Below, piece by piece: positions 7,795-18,351 of a stretch of 64,000 bases of DNA. Positions within the stretch are counted from its first letter, which is position 1, and the number at the start of each line of letters is the position of its first letter. Below the pieces are notes generated by a model. It made no database searches and was not told the DNA's origin. It worked only from the letters and a program-made list of their open reading frames with translations. The translations under genes were made by a program, and so were the position numbers. This DNA comes from Kofleriaceae bacterium (GTDB taxonomy: Bacteria; Myxococcota_A; Polyangia; Haliangiales; Haliangiaceae), in NCBI GenBank assembly GCA_018057825.1, contig JAGPCY010000013.1, positions 62,001 through 126,000 on the forward strand, written 5' to 3'.

Positions 7795-9078
7795 TCAGCT
7801 CCGAGCGGTGGCGCGGCGGATGCGCTGGAGGACCTCGGGGGACTCGGCGACGGCCATGCCGACCAGGCGCAGGCCTTCGCGGAAGTGGTCGAGGCCGATG
7901 CGGGTGAGCTCGGGGCTGGCGGCGCCGACCTCGGGGAAGCCGTGGCCGGCGGGGTCGGCGGCGACCTTGCCCCAGTTGGCGAACAGGCGGCCCCAGTCGC
8001 TCTCGAGGACGGCCTTGATGCGCTTCTCGCCGACGTACGGGTACCAGTACAGATCGTGGTACGCGACCGAGGCCACGTAGGCCCAGGGCGCGAGCCAGGT
8101 CTTGAGCGACCACTCGATCGGCTTCTTGAGCGGCCCCCAGTAGATCTTGTGCTGCATGTTGGAGGCGAAGGTCATCTTCTTGAAGGGACCCTCGAAGTGC
8201 CAGGACTGGCTGGCGGCGTCGACGTCGCCGACCAGCTCGATGTCCTTCACGTCGCCGCAGCCCAGGCCGCGCTCGTGGGCCAGGCGGATGAACTTGCAGT
8301 CGGTCAGCGGGTCGAAGCCCATGAGCTTGGCGGCCACCGCATCGATCGCCACCTGATCCGCCGAGGCCAGGATCACGTTCTTGACGTGGGGGATCATGCA
8401 GCGCGGACCCGGGCCGTCGCCGGCGAAGGTGCCGTCCATGACCGCGAAGACCCCGCGGTGGATCTTCTTCTGGATCATCAGGAGATCGACCAGGGTCTCG
8501 TGGATGACCGGGTGGGTCCAGTGGCGGTGCTCGTTGAGCAGCCCGCCGAAGGCGTTCTTCATCGCCCCGGTAGTGGTGGTGAAGACGTGGGTCTTCACCG
8601 TCGGCAGGTGGATGATGTTCTCGCCGATGAAGCGGCGCGGGATCGAGAAGCCCTTGGGGTAGACCTCGTTCAGGCAGAGGAAGTCCTTGGTCAGGTCGCC
8701 GACCGCGTCGCGGACGTTGACCCACTCCTCGCCCTCGTAGAGGTGGACGTTGCGCAGGCCGTGGGCCTGGACGACGTCGAGCTGCTTGTTCTCGCGCTCG
8801 CCCAGGTGGGCGTCGATCACCACCGTGCGGTTGTGGCAGGCGTGGATCAGGTCGGCGCGGTAGCCGTCCTTCTTCATCGCCCGGATCACGCCATCGAGCT
8901 GCCACGGCGTCGTCGACGACGCCGGGTAGAAGAAGTGCCACGAGATGTTGACCTTGAGCGCGGTGTCCGCGTCCTTGGCGATCACGTCCTGGTAGCCGGC
9001 CAGGTTCATCGCCCGGTGGTAGTCGGCGAGGACGGTGGCGGGAGTGGTGCGGAGGATGGCGACCTTGGCGCTGGCCAT
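7795..9078 (-). CDS. DUF362 domain-containing protein
   Basis: 427 aa, no signal peptide. It matches the DUF362 pattern: an N-terminal AKVAILRTTP strand, a central block IIHLPTVKTHVFTTTTGAMKNAFGGLL, and a later VILASADQVAIDAVAAKLMGFDP segment (the conserved D-AxD.v...l.G stretch of the family). Many DUF362 proteins carry a C-terminal 2[4Fe-4S] ferredoxin domain. This one does not; instead it has ~120 extra residues rich in aromatic residues (WLAPWAYVASVAYHDLYWYPYVG). The function of the family is poorly defined, with an iron-sulfur or redox link often proposed. The gene stands alone: 223 bp separate it from the genes on one side and about 55 bp from the fragment at 9134 on the other. Confidence 0.85.
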   Translation of the reverse strand: MASAKVAILRTTPATVLADYHRAMNLAGYQDVIAKDADTALKVNISWHFFYPASSTTPWQLDGVIRAMKKDGYRADLIHACHNRTVVIDAHLGERENKQLDVVQAHGLRNVHLYEGEEWVNVRDAVGDLTKDFLCLNEVYPKGFSIPRRFIGENIIHLPTVKTHVFTTTTGAMKNAFGGLLNEHRHWTHPVIHETLVDLLMIQKKIHRGVFAVMDGTFAGDGPGPRCMIPHVKNVILASADQVAIDAVAAKLMGFDPLTDCKFIRLAHERGLGCGDVKDIELVGDVDAASQSWHFEGPFKKMTFASNMQHKIYWGPLKKPIEWSLKTWLAPWAYVASVAYHDLYWYPYVGEKRIKAVLESDWGRLFANWGKVAADPAGHGFPEVGAASPELTRIGLDHFREGLRLVGMAVAESPEVLQRIRRATARS

Positions 9079-9133
9079 GGATCGCGCTTACCACACTCCG
9101 TCGGGCCGCGCAGGACCGACCGGCGGGGCCGGG

Positions 9134-9562
9134 TCAGTACTCCCAGTCGCGCTCGGCCGCGCGGTCGTCGTGGCGGGCGGCGTCGGCCTCGTAGCGGTCG
9201 GCGATGGCCTCGAGGACGGCGCCGGTGCGCGGGTGGGTGCGGCGGACCGCGTCGGCCCAGGCCCGGTAGCGGGCGGCCTCGGTTCGTTCGAGGGCGCCGC
9301 CGTCGTCGAGACCGCGGGTCGTGACGCCGCGCCGGTTGTAGACGCCGGTCCTGAAGCCTGACTCGAGTTCCTTGCTCCGTGTGCGATCGATGGCGTCTCG
9401 CACCGCTTCGGCCGGCCAGTGGCCGTCCTCGCCCTTCGGCGAGGCGGCGAGGACCTTGCCGATGTGCAGGTCGGCGACCGCGAGGCGTCCTGCCGCTATC
9501 GCCAGCGCGCGGGCCTCCTCGATCCAGGCCTCGAGCGCGCCGCATCTGGAGGCGTGGCGATG
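9134..9562 (-). pseudogene. C-terminal fragment of a conserved hypothetical protein, 5' end lost at a repeat tract
   Basis: The frame from about 9562 to the stop at 9134 encodes a convincing domain: GHWPAEAVRDAIDRTRSKEL, then GVYNRRGVTTR, ERTEAARYRAWADAVRRTHP and IADRYEADAARHDDRAAERD. I recognise this as the C-terminus of longer uncharacterised bacterial proteins, though I cannot name the family. There is no ATG, GTG or TTG near the start of the conserved part. The frame stays open upstream through the hexanucleotide tract, as an Arg-Pro run, to an ATG at 9724, only 7 bp from the divergent kinase start. Either the 5' part was lost where the repeat expanded, or a 196-aa protein with an Arg-Pro leader is made. 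I favour loss. Confidence 0.5.
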
Positions 9563-9587
9563 ACGAAGCGACCGGGCGCGGGATTGG

Positions 9588-9681
<94 letters not shown>

Positions 9682-9730
9682 CCGCACGCGCTCCCGGGGG
9701 TTGGCGCGGATCGTGCTTGGCCATGATCCT

Positions 9731-11904
9731 ATGGGAGAGCCCGCCCCGGCGTTGGACCGGGTCCGCAAGGTCACGGTCGGCCAGTGGTTGATCGTGCTGG
9801 TGGCCGTGCTGTTCGTGGGGCCGCTGTTCATCTCGAACCTGTGGGGCTACCTGAAGACGCGGCGGGCGTTGACGGCGACGGCCGAGCGCAACCTGCGCGA
9901 CGTGGCGGCGGTGGAGGCGGCGACCACCGATGACTTCGTGCGCCAGGCGGCGGAGCTGGTGCCGGCCCTGGTCAGCGGCGCGCCGGGGATGGTCGAGCTG
10001 ATCGGGGCGGCGGCCGGACCCGACGCGGGGGCGGCGCGCACCCGGCTCCACGAGCAGCTCCGCGTCGGGGTGGCCGGGGTGCCGGAGCTCGACGAGCTGC
10101 AGGTGGTCGGCGCCGGCGGCGAGGTGCTGGCGTCGTCGCGCGGCGCGGTGACGGGGCCCGATCTGGCGGCGGCGCTGTGCCTGGGGCGCGGTCGTACGCA
10201 GCCGGCGGTGGTCGGGTTCGAGCGCGGCGATGGTCCGCCCGAGCTCCTGGTCGCGACGCCGGTGGCCGGCGGCGCGGTGTTCTGCGCGCGCTTTCGGTTC
10301 GCGGTGTACGAGCGGCTCCTGGCCACGCTCAGCCGCGGCCGCGCGGTCGCGGTCCGCTATCTCCTCGACGAGGACCGCCGGGTGATCGCGGCCGCGCCGG
10401 CCGGCGTGGCGGTGGCGACCGGGGAGCGGCTGGCCTGGTTGCCGCGACCCGCGGCGGCCACGGCGTGGTCGGCGCGCGGCCGCGGTCCTGACGGCGCGGC
10501 GCTGTCGATCGCGTACAGCCCGGTGCCGCGGGTCGGCTGGGCCATCGTGGTCGCGATCCCGGTCGACGCCGCGCTGGCCGACCTCGAGGCCCTCAAGCGC
10601 CAGGCCCTCGTCGGCTTCGCGACCTTGGTCCTGGTCGCGGCGCTGGCGATCTTCCTGACCTGGCGGACTCTGGTCGGCCCGATGCGCGCAGTGTCTGCGG
10701 CGGCCGAGCGGATCGCCGACGGTGGCGCGGCGGGTGCGACGGTGGCGCCCTCGGGGCCGCGCGAGCTGATCGAGCTGGCCCACGCCTTCAATCGCATGAG
10801 CCTGGCGCTGCGCGAGTCCCACGACACGATGGCCGATCGCATCGCGGCCCGGACCCGCGAGCTGCGCGATAGCGAGGAGTTCCTCGAGCTGCTCCTCAAC
10901 TCGATCGATCAGCGCGTGGTCGTGACCGATCGCGACTACCGCATCGTCAAGGCCAACAACGCCGCCGAGCGCATGCACGGTGACGAGCTGGTCGGCGCGG
11001 TCTGCTACCAGCGCTTCGAGGGGCGGACCAGCCCATGCGAGGACTGCCCGGCCGCGCACACCTTCGCGACCGGGGCGCCGGCCACCGCCGAGCGCTCGCA
11101 GCACACCGTCAACGGCCAGGAGCCGCTGTCGATCGAGACCTACCCGGTGCGCAGCGACGGCGGCGCGGTCGACTCGGTGATCGCGATCAGCCGCGTGACC
11201 AGCCGCGAGAAGCAGCTCCAGGCTCACCTGGCGTTCCAGGAGAAGATGGCGGCGCTCGGTCAGCTCGCCGCCGGCGTCGCCCACGAGCTCGGCAACCCGC
11301 TGGCGTCGATCGACGCCCAGCTCCAGCGCGCCGAGCGCGATCCCGCCGGAGCTGCGACCGCGGTGCCGATCGTCCGCAAGGAGGTCGGGCGCATGGGGCG
11401 GATGTTGCGCGAGCTGGTCGATCTGGCCCGGCGCAAGCGCGACAAGGTCGGGCTGGCCGCGCCCAACCAGATCGTCGACGACGTGGTCCGCCTCATCGAG
11501 CACGATCCGCGGGCGCGCAACGTGGAGCTCGCGCGCGACCTGGCGCCGGCGCTGCCCGGGGTGCGGCTGGTCGAGGATCATCTGGTCCAGGTGCTCTTGA
11601 ACCTCGGCCTCAACGCCCTCGACGCCTTGGGCGGGGCCGGCACGATCACCTTCGCCACCCGGGTCGCTGGCGATCGGGTCGAGGTCCGGGTCAGCGACAC
11701 CGGCCCCGGGGTCGCCCGCGAGGCCTTGGCCCGGCTGTTCGAGCCGTTTCACACCACCAAGCCGCCGGGCCGCGGCACCGGCCTCGGCCTGTTCGTGTCC
11801 AAGCGCATCATCGACGAGCTGGGCGGCGAGCTCGAGCTCGAGGCCACCGGGCCGACCGGCACCACCTTCATCATCAAGCTGCCGGCGGTGCCGGTGGAGG
11901 ATCC

Positions 11905-11908
<4 letters not shown>
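9731..11908 (+). CDS. Transmembrane sensor histidine kinase (Cache-HAMP-PAS-HisKA-HATPase)
   Basis: 725 aa from the ATG at 9731, which starts just before the first membrane segment; an earlier ATG at 9558 would add a repeat-coded Arg-Ser tail and is rejected. Order: TM1 (about 15-37), a ~260-aa periplasmic sensor of the double-Cache kind, TM2 (about 297-317), HAMP, PAS (about 380-480), HisKA with GVAHELGNPLASI (phospho-His near 518), HATPase with DTGPGVA and GTGLGLFVSKRII. The PAS carries C...FEGR.SPCEDCP; such Cys sets can bind metal or sense redox. It is coupled to the next gene (ATGA) and forms a two-component system of the NtrB/NtrC type. The cytochrome locus nearby has sigma-54-type promoters, making it the likely target. 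Confidence 0.93.
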
Positions 11909-13251
<1,343 letters not shown>

Positions 13252-13607
13252 GGCGGCGTGGGAGGGCGGGGACCGGGGCCGCGGTGCGGCGTGGCGGCGT
13301 GACGAGAGCGAGGCGGAGGGGGAGACCGAGGCGGAGGCCGAGACCGAGACCGAGGCGGAGGCCGAGACCGAGACCGAGGCGGAGGCCGAGACCGAGACCG
13401 AGTCCGAGACCGAGGCGGCGGCCGAGACCGAGACCGAGACCGAGACCGAGGCCGAGACGTGGCGGGGTGAAACCGAGCGCGCTGCGCAGGCATCGTACAG
13501 GGGCAGGAGGGAGTGCGTCGGGCTGGCACGGCGGCCCGGCCGGGGAGCCCTCGAGCCCAGCTCGCAGGGTTGCGAGGCCGATCCGGGGCGGCTCGCAGGG
13601 CTGCGAG
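13252..13607. other. 356-bp gap between convergent genes
   Basis: Separates the regulator stop (13251) from the stop of the cytochrome lipoprotein (13608). It is mostly filled by the hexanucleotide tract at 13309-13458. The remainder (13459-13607) is unstructured GC-rich sequence in which I see no gene or terminator. Confidence 0.7.
13309..13458. repeat. Degenerate hexanucleotide tract (GAGACC/GAGGCG/GAGGCC), copy 3
   Basis: About 25 units in which a higher-order 24-bp pattern, GAGGCGGAGGCCGAGACC followed by one more GAGACC, recurs three times. It uses the same units as the other three tracts and begins ~57 bp after the stop of the response regulator. Confidence 0.88.
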
Positions 13608-14252
13608 TCAGCGGCCGAAGCCGCGGACGACCTCGCGCATGGCGGCGAGCAGCTCGGGCTTGCCCGACAGGTCGCCGTGGGGCGGCATGAGCGGGCTCTT
13701 GCCGACCGCGGGACCGCCCTGGAGGATCGCCTTCTCGATGTGGAGATCGGTGACCGTGCGCTGCCACGACCGATCGGTGAAGTTGCGCGGCTTGGGCGTG
13801 AGCGCGACGCCGGTGGGGCCATCGCCCTTGCCGGAGGCGCCGTGGCAGGGCACGCAGCGCCCGGCGTAGAACTTCTTGGCGTCGGGCAAGAGCGGATTGG
13901 CCGCAGGCTTTGCCGGCTTGTCGGCAGGCGATGCGGCCGGCTTGGTCGCGGCGACGTGGTCCGCGTGCTCATCGGCTGGCCGGGTCGCGGGCTTAGCGTG
14001 CCGATGGGGCCCGGGCGCAGGACCTGCTGCGCGCGACGCATCGTTTGCGTCGGCGCTCGCGATCGCGCCTTCGCCGACCACCGAGGTCCAGGTCTCGTCG
14101 GGACTCGCGGCCGCGACCGCGATCGTGCCGTCGTCGGGCGCGGCGGTCGGCGCGGCGCTGGCCGCGGTGGTCGGCGACCACGGCTTGCAGATCGGTTGAC
14201 GCGCACACGCGCCGACGAGCAGCGCGAACGACAGGGTGAGGATGCGGTTCAT
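13608..14252 (-). CDS. Monoheme c-type cytochrome lipoprotein
   Basis: 214 aa. The signal peptide ends in a lipobox-like LLVGAC (Cys16), so the protein is probably membrane-tethered. A Pro/Ala/His-rich linker of ~110 residues follows, then a small cytochrome c domain with CVPCH at 133-137 and a likely axial Met in SPLMPPHGDLS. The domain resembles that of the divergent gene at 14366 (both have GDGPxxxxLxPKPRxFxD and SPLMP), so the two are paralogs. The Lys/Ala/Pro linker would let the heme reach across the periplasm. The gene diverges from the electron-transfer operon, and a sigma-54-type promoter (14269-14284) lies 16 bp upstream of its ATG. Confidence 0.88.
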   Translation of the reverse strand: MNRILTLSFALLVGACARQPICKPWSPTTAASAAPTAAPDDGTIAVAAASPDETWTSVVGEGAIASADANDASRAAGPAPGPHRHAKPATRPADEHADHVAATKPAASPADKPAKPAANPLLPDAKKFYAGRCVPCHGASGKGDGPTGVALTPKPRNFTDRSWQRTVTDLHIEKAILQGGPAVGKSPLMPPHGDLSGKPELLAAMREVVRGFGR

Positions 14253-14268
14253 GGCGATCGATCACCCG

Positions 14269-14284
14269 TGCAACCGATATTCCC
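14269..14284 (-). promoter_or_regulatory. Sigma-54-type promoter for the cytochrome lipoprotein gene
   Basis: On the minus strand the site reads GGGAATATCGGTTGCA: GG, ten bases, then GC within a perfect TTGCA -12 box. Only the -24 side departs from consensus (GGGAAT for TGGCAC). It ends 16 bp before the ATG at 14252. Confidence 0.55.
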
Positions 14285-14300
14285 GCGCGCGCGGCGCTGT

Positions 14301-14316
14301 TGGTCCCGGCGTTGCA
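14301..14316 (+). promoter_or_regulatory. Sigma-54-type promoter for the cytochrome/cupredoxin operon
   Basis: TGGTCCCGGCGTTGCA: TGG at -24, exact GG-N10-GC spacing and a perfect TTGCA -12 box. It lies 49 bp upstream of the ATG at 14366. It faces away from the minus-strand element at 14269-14284; the two are 16 bp apart. An NtrC-type activator is encoded ~1 kb away (11905-13251). Confidence 0.62.
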
Positions 14317-14365
14317 AAGCTCGGCAGTCACGCACGCCGGTCGCGTGCAATCGAGGAGAAGACCC

Positions 14366-14776
14366 ATGTCGCACGTCTCGTTCGCTCGCACGCTCACCGT
14401 CGCCGCTCTCGGCGTCGGCCTCGCTCTCGGCTCCCTGGCGCTGCGCGCGCCGCGCGCCACCGCCGAGACTCGCGCGCCCAGCCCGGCGCCGATCGCGCTC
14501 GCCGACAGCGGCGCCGAGCTGTTCACGACCAACTGCGCCACCTGCCACGGCGCCAAGGGCGACGGCGACGGCCCGGCCTCGCCCGGCTTGAACCCCAAGC
14601 CGCGCAAGTTCTCCGACAAGGCGATCATGAGCAAGCTGACCGACGCCAAGCTGACCGCGGTGATCAAGGGTGGCGGTGCGGCCAACGGCCTGAGCCCGCT
14701 GATGCCGGCCTTCGGTCATCTGACGGAGGCCCAGGTGAAGTCGCTGGTCACGCACATCCGCAGCCTCGCCAAGTAG
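14366..14776 (+). CDS. Periplasmic monoheme cytochrome c
   Basis: 136 aa, start set by GAGGAGAA eight bases before the ATG at 14366. A cleavable signal peptide (residues 1-33, ending ATAETRA) precedes a class I-like cytochrome c domain: heme motif CATCH at 57-61, axial Met in SPLMPAFGHLT, and a C-terminal helix LTEAQVKSLVTHIRSL. It is a soluble electron carrier and the first gene of an eight-gene, same-strand run ending at 24043, 20 bp ahead of the pentaheme gene. Close similarity to the divergent lipoprotein cytochrome suggests the two exchange roles or electrons. Confidence 0.93.
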   Translation: MSHVSFARTLTVAALGVGLALGSLALRAPRATAETRAPSPAPIALADSGAELFTTNCATCHGAKGDGDGPASPGLNPKPRKFSDKAIMSKLTDAKLTAVIKGGGAANGLSPLMPAFGHLTEAQVKSLVTHIRSLAK

Positions 14777-14796
14777 CTCGCTCGCCGGAGGTCCTC

Positions 14797-17700
14797 GTGT
14801 CCATCGCCGCTCGCTTGCTGTCTCGCCTCGCGCTCGTGGTCGTCGCCGGCCTCGGCGCTGGGCTGTCCGGGCTCACCGGACTCTCGGGTTGTACCTGTGA
14901 GTCCAGTCGCGAGGCCTGCACCCGGGACGGCGAGTGCGGCGACGGCGAGGTCTGCTACGGCGATGATCGGTGCGTGCCGCGCGAGGTCGCGCAGCGGGTC
15001 GGCGCGGTGGTCGGCGAGGAGTGCGCGGTGGTCGGCGGGGTCGAGGTCGGGTGCGAGGCCGACGAGTGGTGTCGGATGGGCTTCTGCCGCGGCGCCGACG
15101 ACGTCGACGGGGGGCACGGCCACGAGGTCGACGGCGGGATCGACGGGGCGATGGTCGGCTGCTCGACGGGCACCGCGGCCGACATGGCGCCGCTGTTCGG
15201 TGGCGCGGCCGAGGCCAGCGCCGACGGCGCGGACGCCGTGGTGGTGTCGTGGATCGCGGCCGCCGATGAGACCCTGCCGGCCGATCTCCGCTACCACGTG
15301 TACGTCGCGACCACCGCCGGGGCGCAGGACCTCACGGCGCCGACCACCACCGTGGTCGGCCAGACCACCGCGCGCCTGACCGGGCTCACCGCCGGCACGA
15401 CCTACCACGTCGTGGTCCGCGCCGAGGACGCCGCCGGCCAGATCGACTGCAACACCACCGAGCGCTCGGCGACCCCGCGGGCAGCCGGCGCGTGCGTGTC
15501 GTACACCGCCGACGTCAAGCCGATCCTCGACGGTCGGTGCCTCGGCTGCCACAGCGGCTCGGCGCCGCCAGCCGGGCTGCGGCTCGACAGTCACGCCAAC
15601 GTCCTGGCCGGCGGCATCACCGGCACCGAGGTGGTCGCGTGTCAGCCGACGGCCAGCCTGATCTATCTGAAGGTGTCGTCGGACACGCCGCCGGTCGGGG
15701 TGCGCATGCCGCAGGGCGGGCCGTACCTGAGCGCGGCGCAGATCCAGACCATCCACGACTGGATCGCGGGCGGCGCGCCCCTCGACTGTCCGACCGATCC
15801 AGGCGCCTGCAGCGACGCCACCGCGCCGACCTTCGCCGGGTTGACCAGCGCGACCTTGACCAACGACAGCACGGCGCGGCTGTGCTGGGCCGCCGGCGCC
15901 GATGACGTGACCCCCGCCGGCCAGCTCTTGTACGACGTCTACCAGGCGACCGCGCCCGGCGGTCAGGTGTTCACGTCGCCGCCCGAGACCACGACCGCGC
16001 CCGGCGCGACCTGCGTCGACGTCGCTGGGCTGACGCCCGCCCAGCAATACTGCTGGGTGACCCGCGCGCGCGATGGCGCGGGCAATCGCGACGGCAACAC
16101 CGTCGAGCGCTGCCTCACCACGCCGACCGCGAGCTGCATCGACTACGCGACCGTCGTCCAGCCGGTGTTCAACGCCGAGTGCGTGCACTGCCACGCCGGG
16201 GCCGCGGCGCCGCGCGGGCTGCGGCTCGACAGCTACGCCGGCGTGATCGCCGGCGGCCAGACCGGCAACACCGTGGTGTCGTGTCAGCCGTCGTCGAGCT
16301 TGCTGTATCAGAAGGTGTCGATGGCGACGCCGCCGGTCGGGGTTCGGATGCCAGCGGACGGGCCGCCGTACCTGACCGCGGCGCAGCAGAGCGCGATCCA
16401 GCAGTGGATCAGCGAGGGCGCGCGCAGCTCGTGTGGCGCTCCCGATCCGTGCAGCGACACCACCCCGCCGAGCTTCGCCGGCGCCACCACCGCGACCGCG
16501 ATCAACGCCACCACGATCGAGGTGTGCTGGGCGCCGGGCAGCGACAACCTGACTCCGGCCGCGGGGCTCATCTACGACGCCTACACCGCCTCTGCGCCAG
16601 GGGGCCAGGCCCTGACCGGCGCGCCGACCAAGTCGAGCGCGGCCGGCGCCACCTGCGTCCGCATCGACGCGCTCAGTCCTTCGAGCCAGCAGTGCGTCGT
16701 GGTCCGGGCCCGCGACGGCGCCGGCAACCGCGACAGCAACCGGGTCGAGCGCTGCGTCACCACGCCGGCCGTGCCGCCGGGGTGCGTCGACTACGCGACG
16801 ATGATCCAGCCGCTGTTCGATCGCAACTGCACGCGGTGCCACGCTGGCGATCGTCCGCCGCAGTGGCTGCGGCTCGACAGCTACGATCACGCGCTGGCCG
16901 GCAGCGCCAAGCGCAACGCGGTCGCCGCGTGCAACGCCGGCGCGAGCCTGATCGTGAACAAGATCGGCGCGACGCCGACCGCCGGACGGCGCATGCCCTA
17001 CGACGGCCCGCCGTACCTGACCAGCGCGCAGCTCGCGATGGTCAGTCAGTGGATCAACCAGGGCGCGCAGCGGACCTGCGGTGAGCCCGCGGCCTGCGGC
17101 GACACCACCGCGCCGAGCTTCATCGGTGCGGCGTCGGCGAGCGCGGTCGACTCGACCACGGTCCGGGTGTGCTGGCCCCAGGCCACCGACGCCGTGACCG
17201 CGGCGGCGTCCTTGCGCTACGACGTCTACCAGAGCGCGACCGCGGGTGGCGAGAACTACAGCCTGCCGCCCGCCGATAGCGTGGTCGGTCAGCTCTGCAC
17301 CGACGTCCGGGTCGGCCCGGCCTCGACCACCTGCTTCGTCGTCCGCGCCCGCGACCTGGCCGGCAACCGCAGCGTCAACACTGTCGAGCGCTGCGCGACC
17401 ACCGCGGCCGCGACCTGCGCGGTCGAGTACGACGCGCTGATCCAGCCGATCCTGACCGCTCGCTGCACCCACTGCCACCAGGGCGAGGACGGGCCGCGGT
17501 TCCTCGATCTGCGCACCTATGGCGGGGCCTTGGCCGGCGGCGCGATCCGCGACGCGGTCGACGCCTGCGACTGGGCCGGCAGCCTGCTCAACACCAAGAC
17601 CGCGGGCGCGGCGTGTGGCGCGCGCATGCCGGCCGACGGGCCACCGTGGCTCGCGGCGTCCGAGCGATCGCTCTTGAAGGCCTGGATCGACAGCGGCGCG

Positions 17701-18351
17701 CGGCGCACCTGCGCCGACCCGGCGGTGTGCGGCGACACCACCGCGCCGAGCTTCGCCGGGGCGACCACCGCGACCGCGACCTCGGCCACGACGATCGAGG
17801 TGTGCTGGAGCCCGGCGAGCGACGCCGGGAGCGCCGCCGACAGCGTGGTCTACGAGGTCTACGATGGCGCCACCGCGGCCGGCATCGCCTTCAACCGCGC
17901 AGCGCCCTACGCGGTCGCCGGTGGCGCCACCTGCCTCGCGGTCACCGTGCCCACCGGCCAGCAGACCTGCCTGGCGGTGCGGGCCCGCGACCTGGCCGGC
18001 AACCGCGATGGCAACACCGTGGCGCGGTGCGCGACGCCGGCTGGCGCGTGCTTCGCGTACGACGACGTGATCCAGCCGCTGTTCGATGCGCGGTGCGTCC
18101 ACTGTCACAGCGGCAGCAACCCGCCGCGCGGCATCCGCTGGGACAGCTACGCCAACGCGGTCGCCAACGACGGCGAGGTCCGGCCGTGCGACGCCGGCAG
18201 CAAGCTGCTCGACGTGGTCGACGCTTGCGACATGCCCGCCGATACCACCAGCGGCGCGTGCCGCGCGTGCCTGACCAGCTCTCAGAACCGCCTGTTGCGG
18301 CAATGGGTGCTGGGCGGCGCCGACGCGGCCTGCCCGTGGGGAGGATGCTGA
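14797..18351 (+). CDS. Lipoprotein of five alternating fibronectin-III-like and single-heme cytochrome domains
   Basis: 1184 aa; GTG start at 14797 preceded by CCGGAGG. Lipobox LSGC (Cys32) is followed by a Cys-rich segment (about 33-115) and an Asp/Gly spacer. Five ~212-aa modules follow. Each starts with a fibronectin-III-like sandwich (D.TAPSFAGAT.A....TT..VCW.P..D, ending V.RARD.AGNRD.NTVERC) and ends with a PSCyt1-like heme domain (IQPLFD..C..CH....PP..LRLDSY, an RMP axial Met, then a WI..GA helix). Heme motifs: CLGCH ~248, CVHCH ~462, CTRCH ~678, CTHCH ~890, CVHCH ~1100. Heme 5 has CDMPAD in place of RMP. The even spacing implies a rigid string of hemes outside the inner membrane, most likely at the cell surface. 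An electron-relay role is inferred from hemes and operon context. Confidence 0.88.
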   Translation: MSIAARLLSRLALVVVAGLGAGLSGLTGLSGCTCESSREACTRDGECGDGEVCYGDDRCVPREVAQRVGAVVGEECAVVGGVEVGCEADEWCRMGFCRGADDVDGGHGHEVDGGIDGAMVGCSTGTAADMAPLFGGAAEASADGADAVVVSWIAAADETLPADLRYHVYVATTAGAQDLTAPTTTVVGQTTARLTGLTAGTTYHVVVRAEDAAGQIDCNTTERSATPRAAGACVSYTADVKPILDGRCLGCHSGSAPPAGLRLDSHANVLAGGITGTEVVACQPTASLIYLKVSSDTPPVGVRMPQGGPYLSAAQIQTIHDWIAGGAPLDCPTDPGACSDATAPTFAGLTSATLTNDSTARLCWAAGADDVTPAGQLLYDVYQATAPGGQVFTSPPETTTAPGATCVDVAGLTPAQQYCWVTRARDGAGNRDGNTVERCLTTPTASCIDYATVVQPVFNAECVHCHAGAAAPRGLRLDSYAGVIAGGQTGNTVVSCQPSSSLLYQKVSMATPPVGVRMPADGPPYLTAAQQSAIQQWISEGARSSCGAPDPCSDTTPPSFAGATTATAINATTIEVCWAPGSDNLTPAAGLIYDAYTASAPGGQALTGAPTKSSAAGATCVRIDALSPSSQQCVVVRARDGAGNRDSNRVERCVTTPAVPPGCVDYATMIQPLFDRNCTRCHAGDRPPQWLRLDSYDHALAGSAKRNAVAACNAGASLIVNKIGATPTAGRRMPYDGPPYLTSAQLAMVSQWINQGAQRTCGEPAACGDTTAPSFIGAASASAVDSTTVRVCWPQATDAVTAAASLRYDVYQSATAGGENYSLPPADSVVGQLCTDVRVGPASTTCFVVRARDLAGNRSVNTVERCATTAAATCAVEYDALIQPILTARCTHCHQGEDGPRFLDLRTYGGALAGGAIRDAVDACDWAGSLLNTKTAGAACGARMPADGPPWLAASERSLLKAWIDSGARRTCADPAVCGDTTAPSFAGATTATATSATTIEVCWSPASDAGSAADSVVYEVYDGATAAGIAFNRAAPYAVAGGATCLAVTVPTGQQTCLAVRARDLAGNRDGNTVARCATPAGACFAYDDVIQPLFDARCVHCHSGSNPPRGIRWDSYANAVANDGEVRPCDAGSKLLDVVDACDMPADTTSGACRACLTSSQNRLLRQWVLGGADAACPWGGC

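Noticed and set aside
9006-9545. ATG-initiated frame at 9545 as the true start of the gene fragment ending at 9134
   Set aside because: It is in a different frame from the conserved domain and its translation is a basic low-complexity sequence.
13524-13540. TGGCAC sequence as a sigma-54 -24 element
   Set aside because: No GC at the required ten-base spacing, and no gene start downstream.
14716-18303. A ~1200-codon open frame on the minus strand, antisense to the pentaheme gene
   Set aside because: Its translation is Arg/Ala/Gly/Val-rich without domains and mirrors the high GC of the real gene's third positions. The plus-strand frame has a signal peptide, CxxCH motifs and operon spacing.
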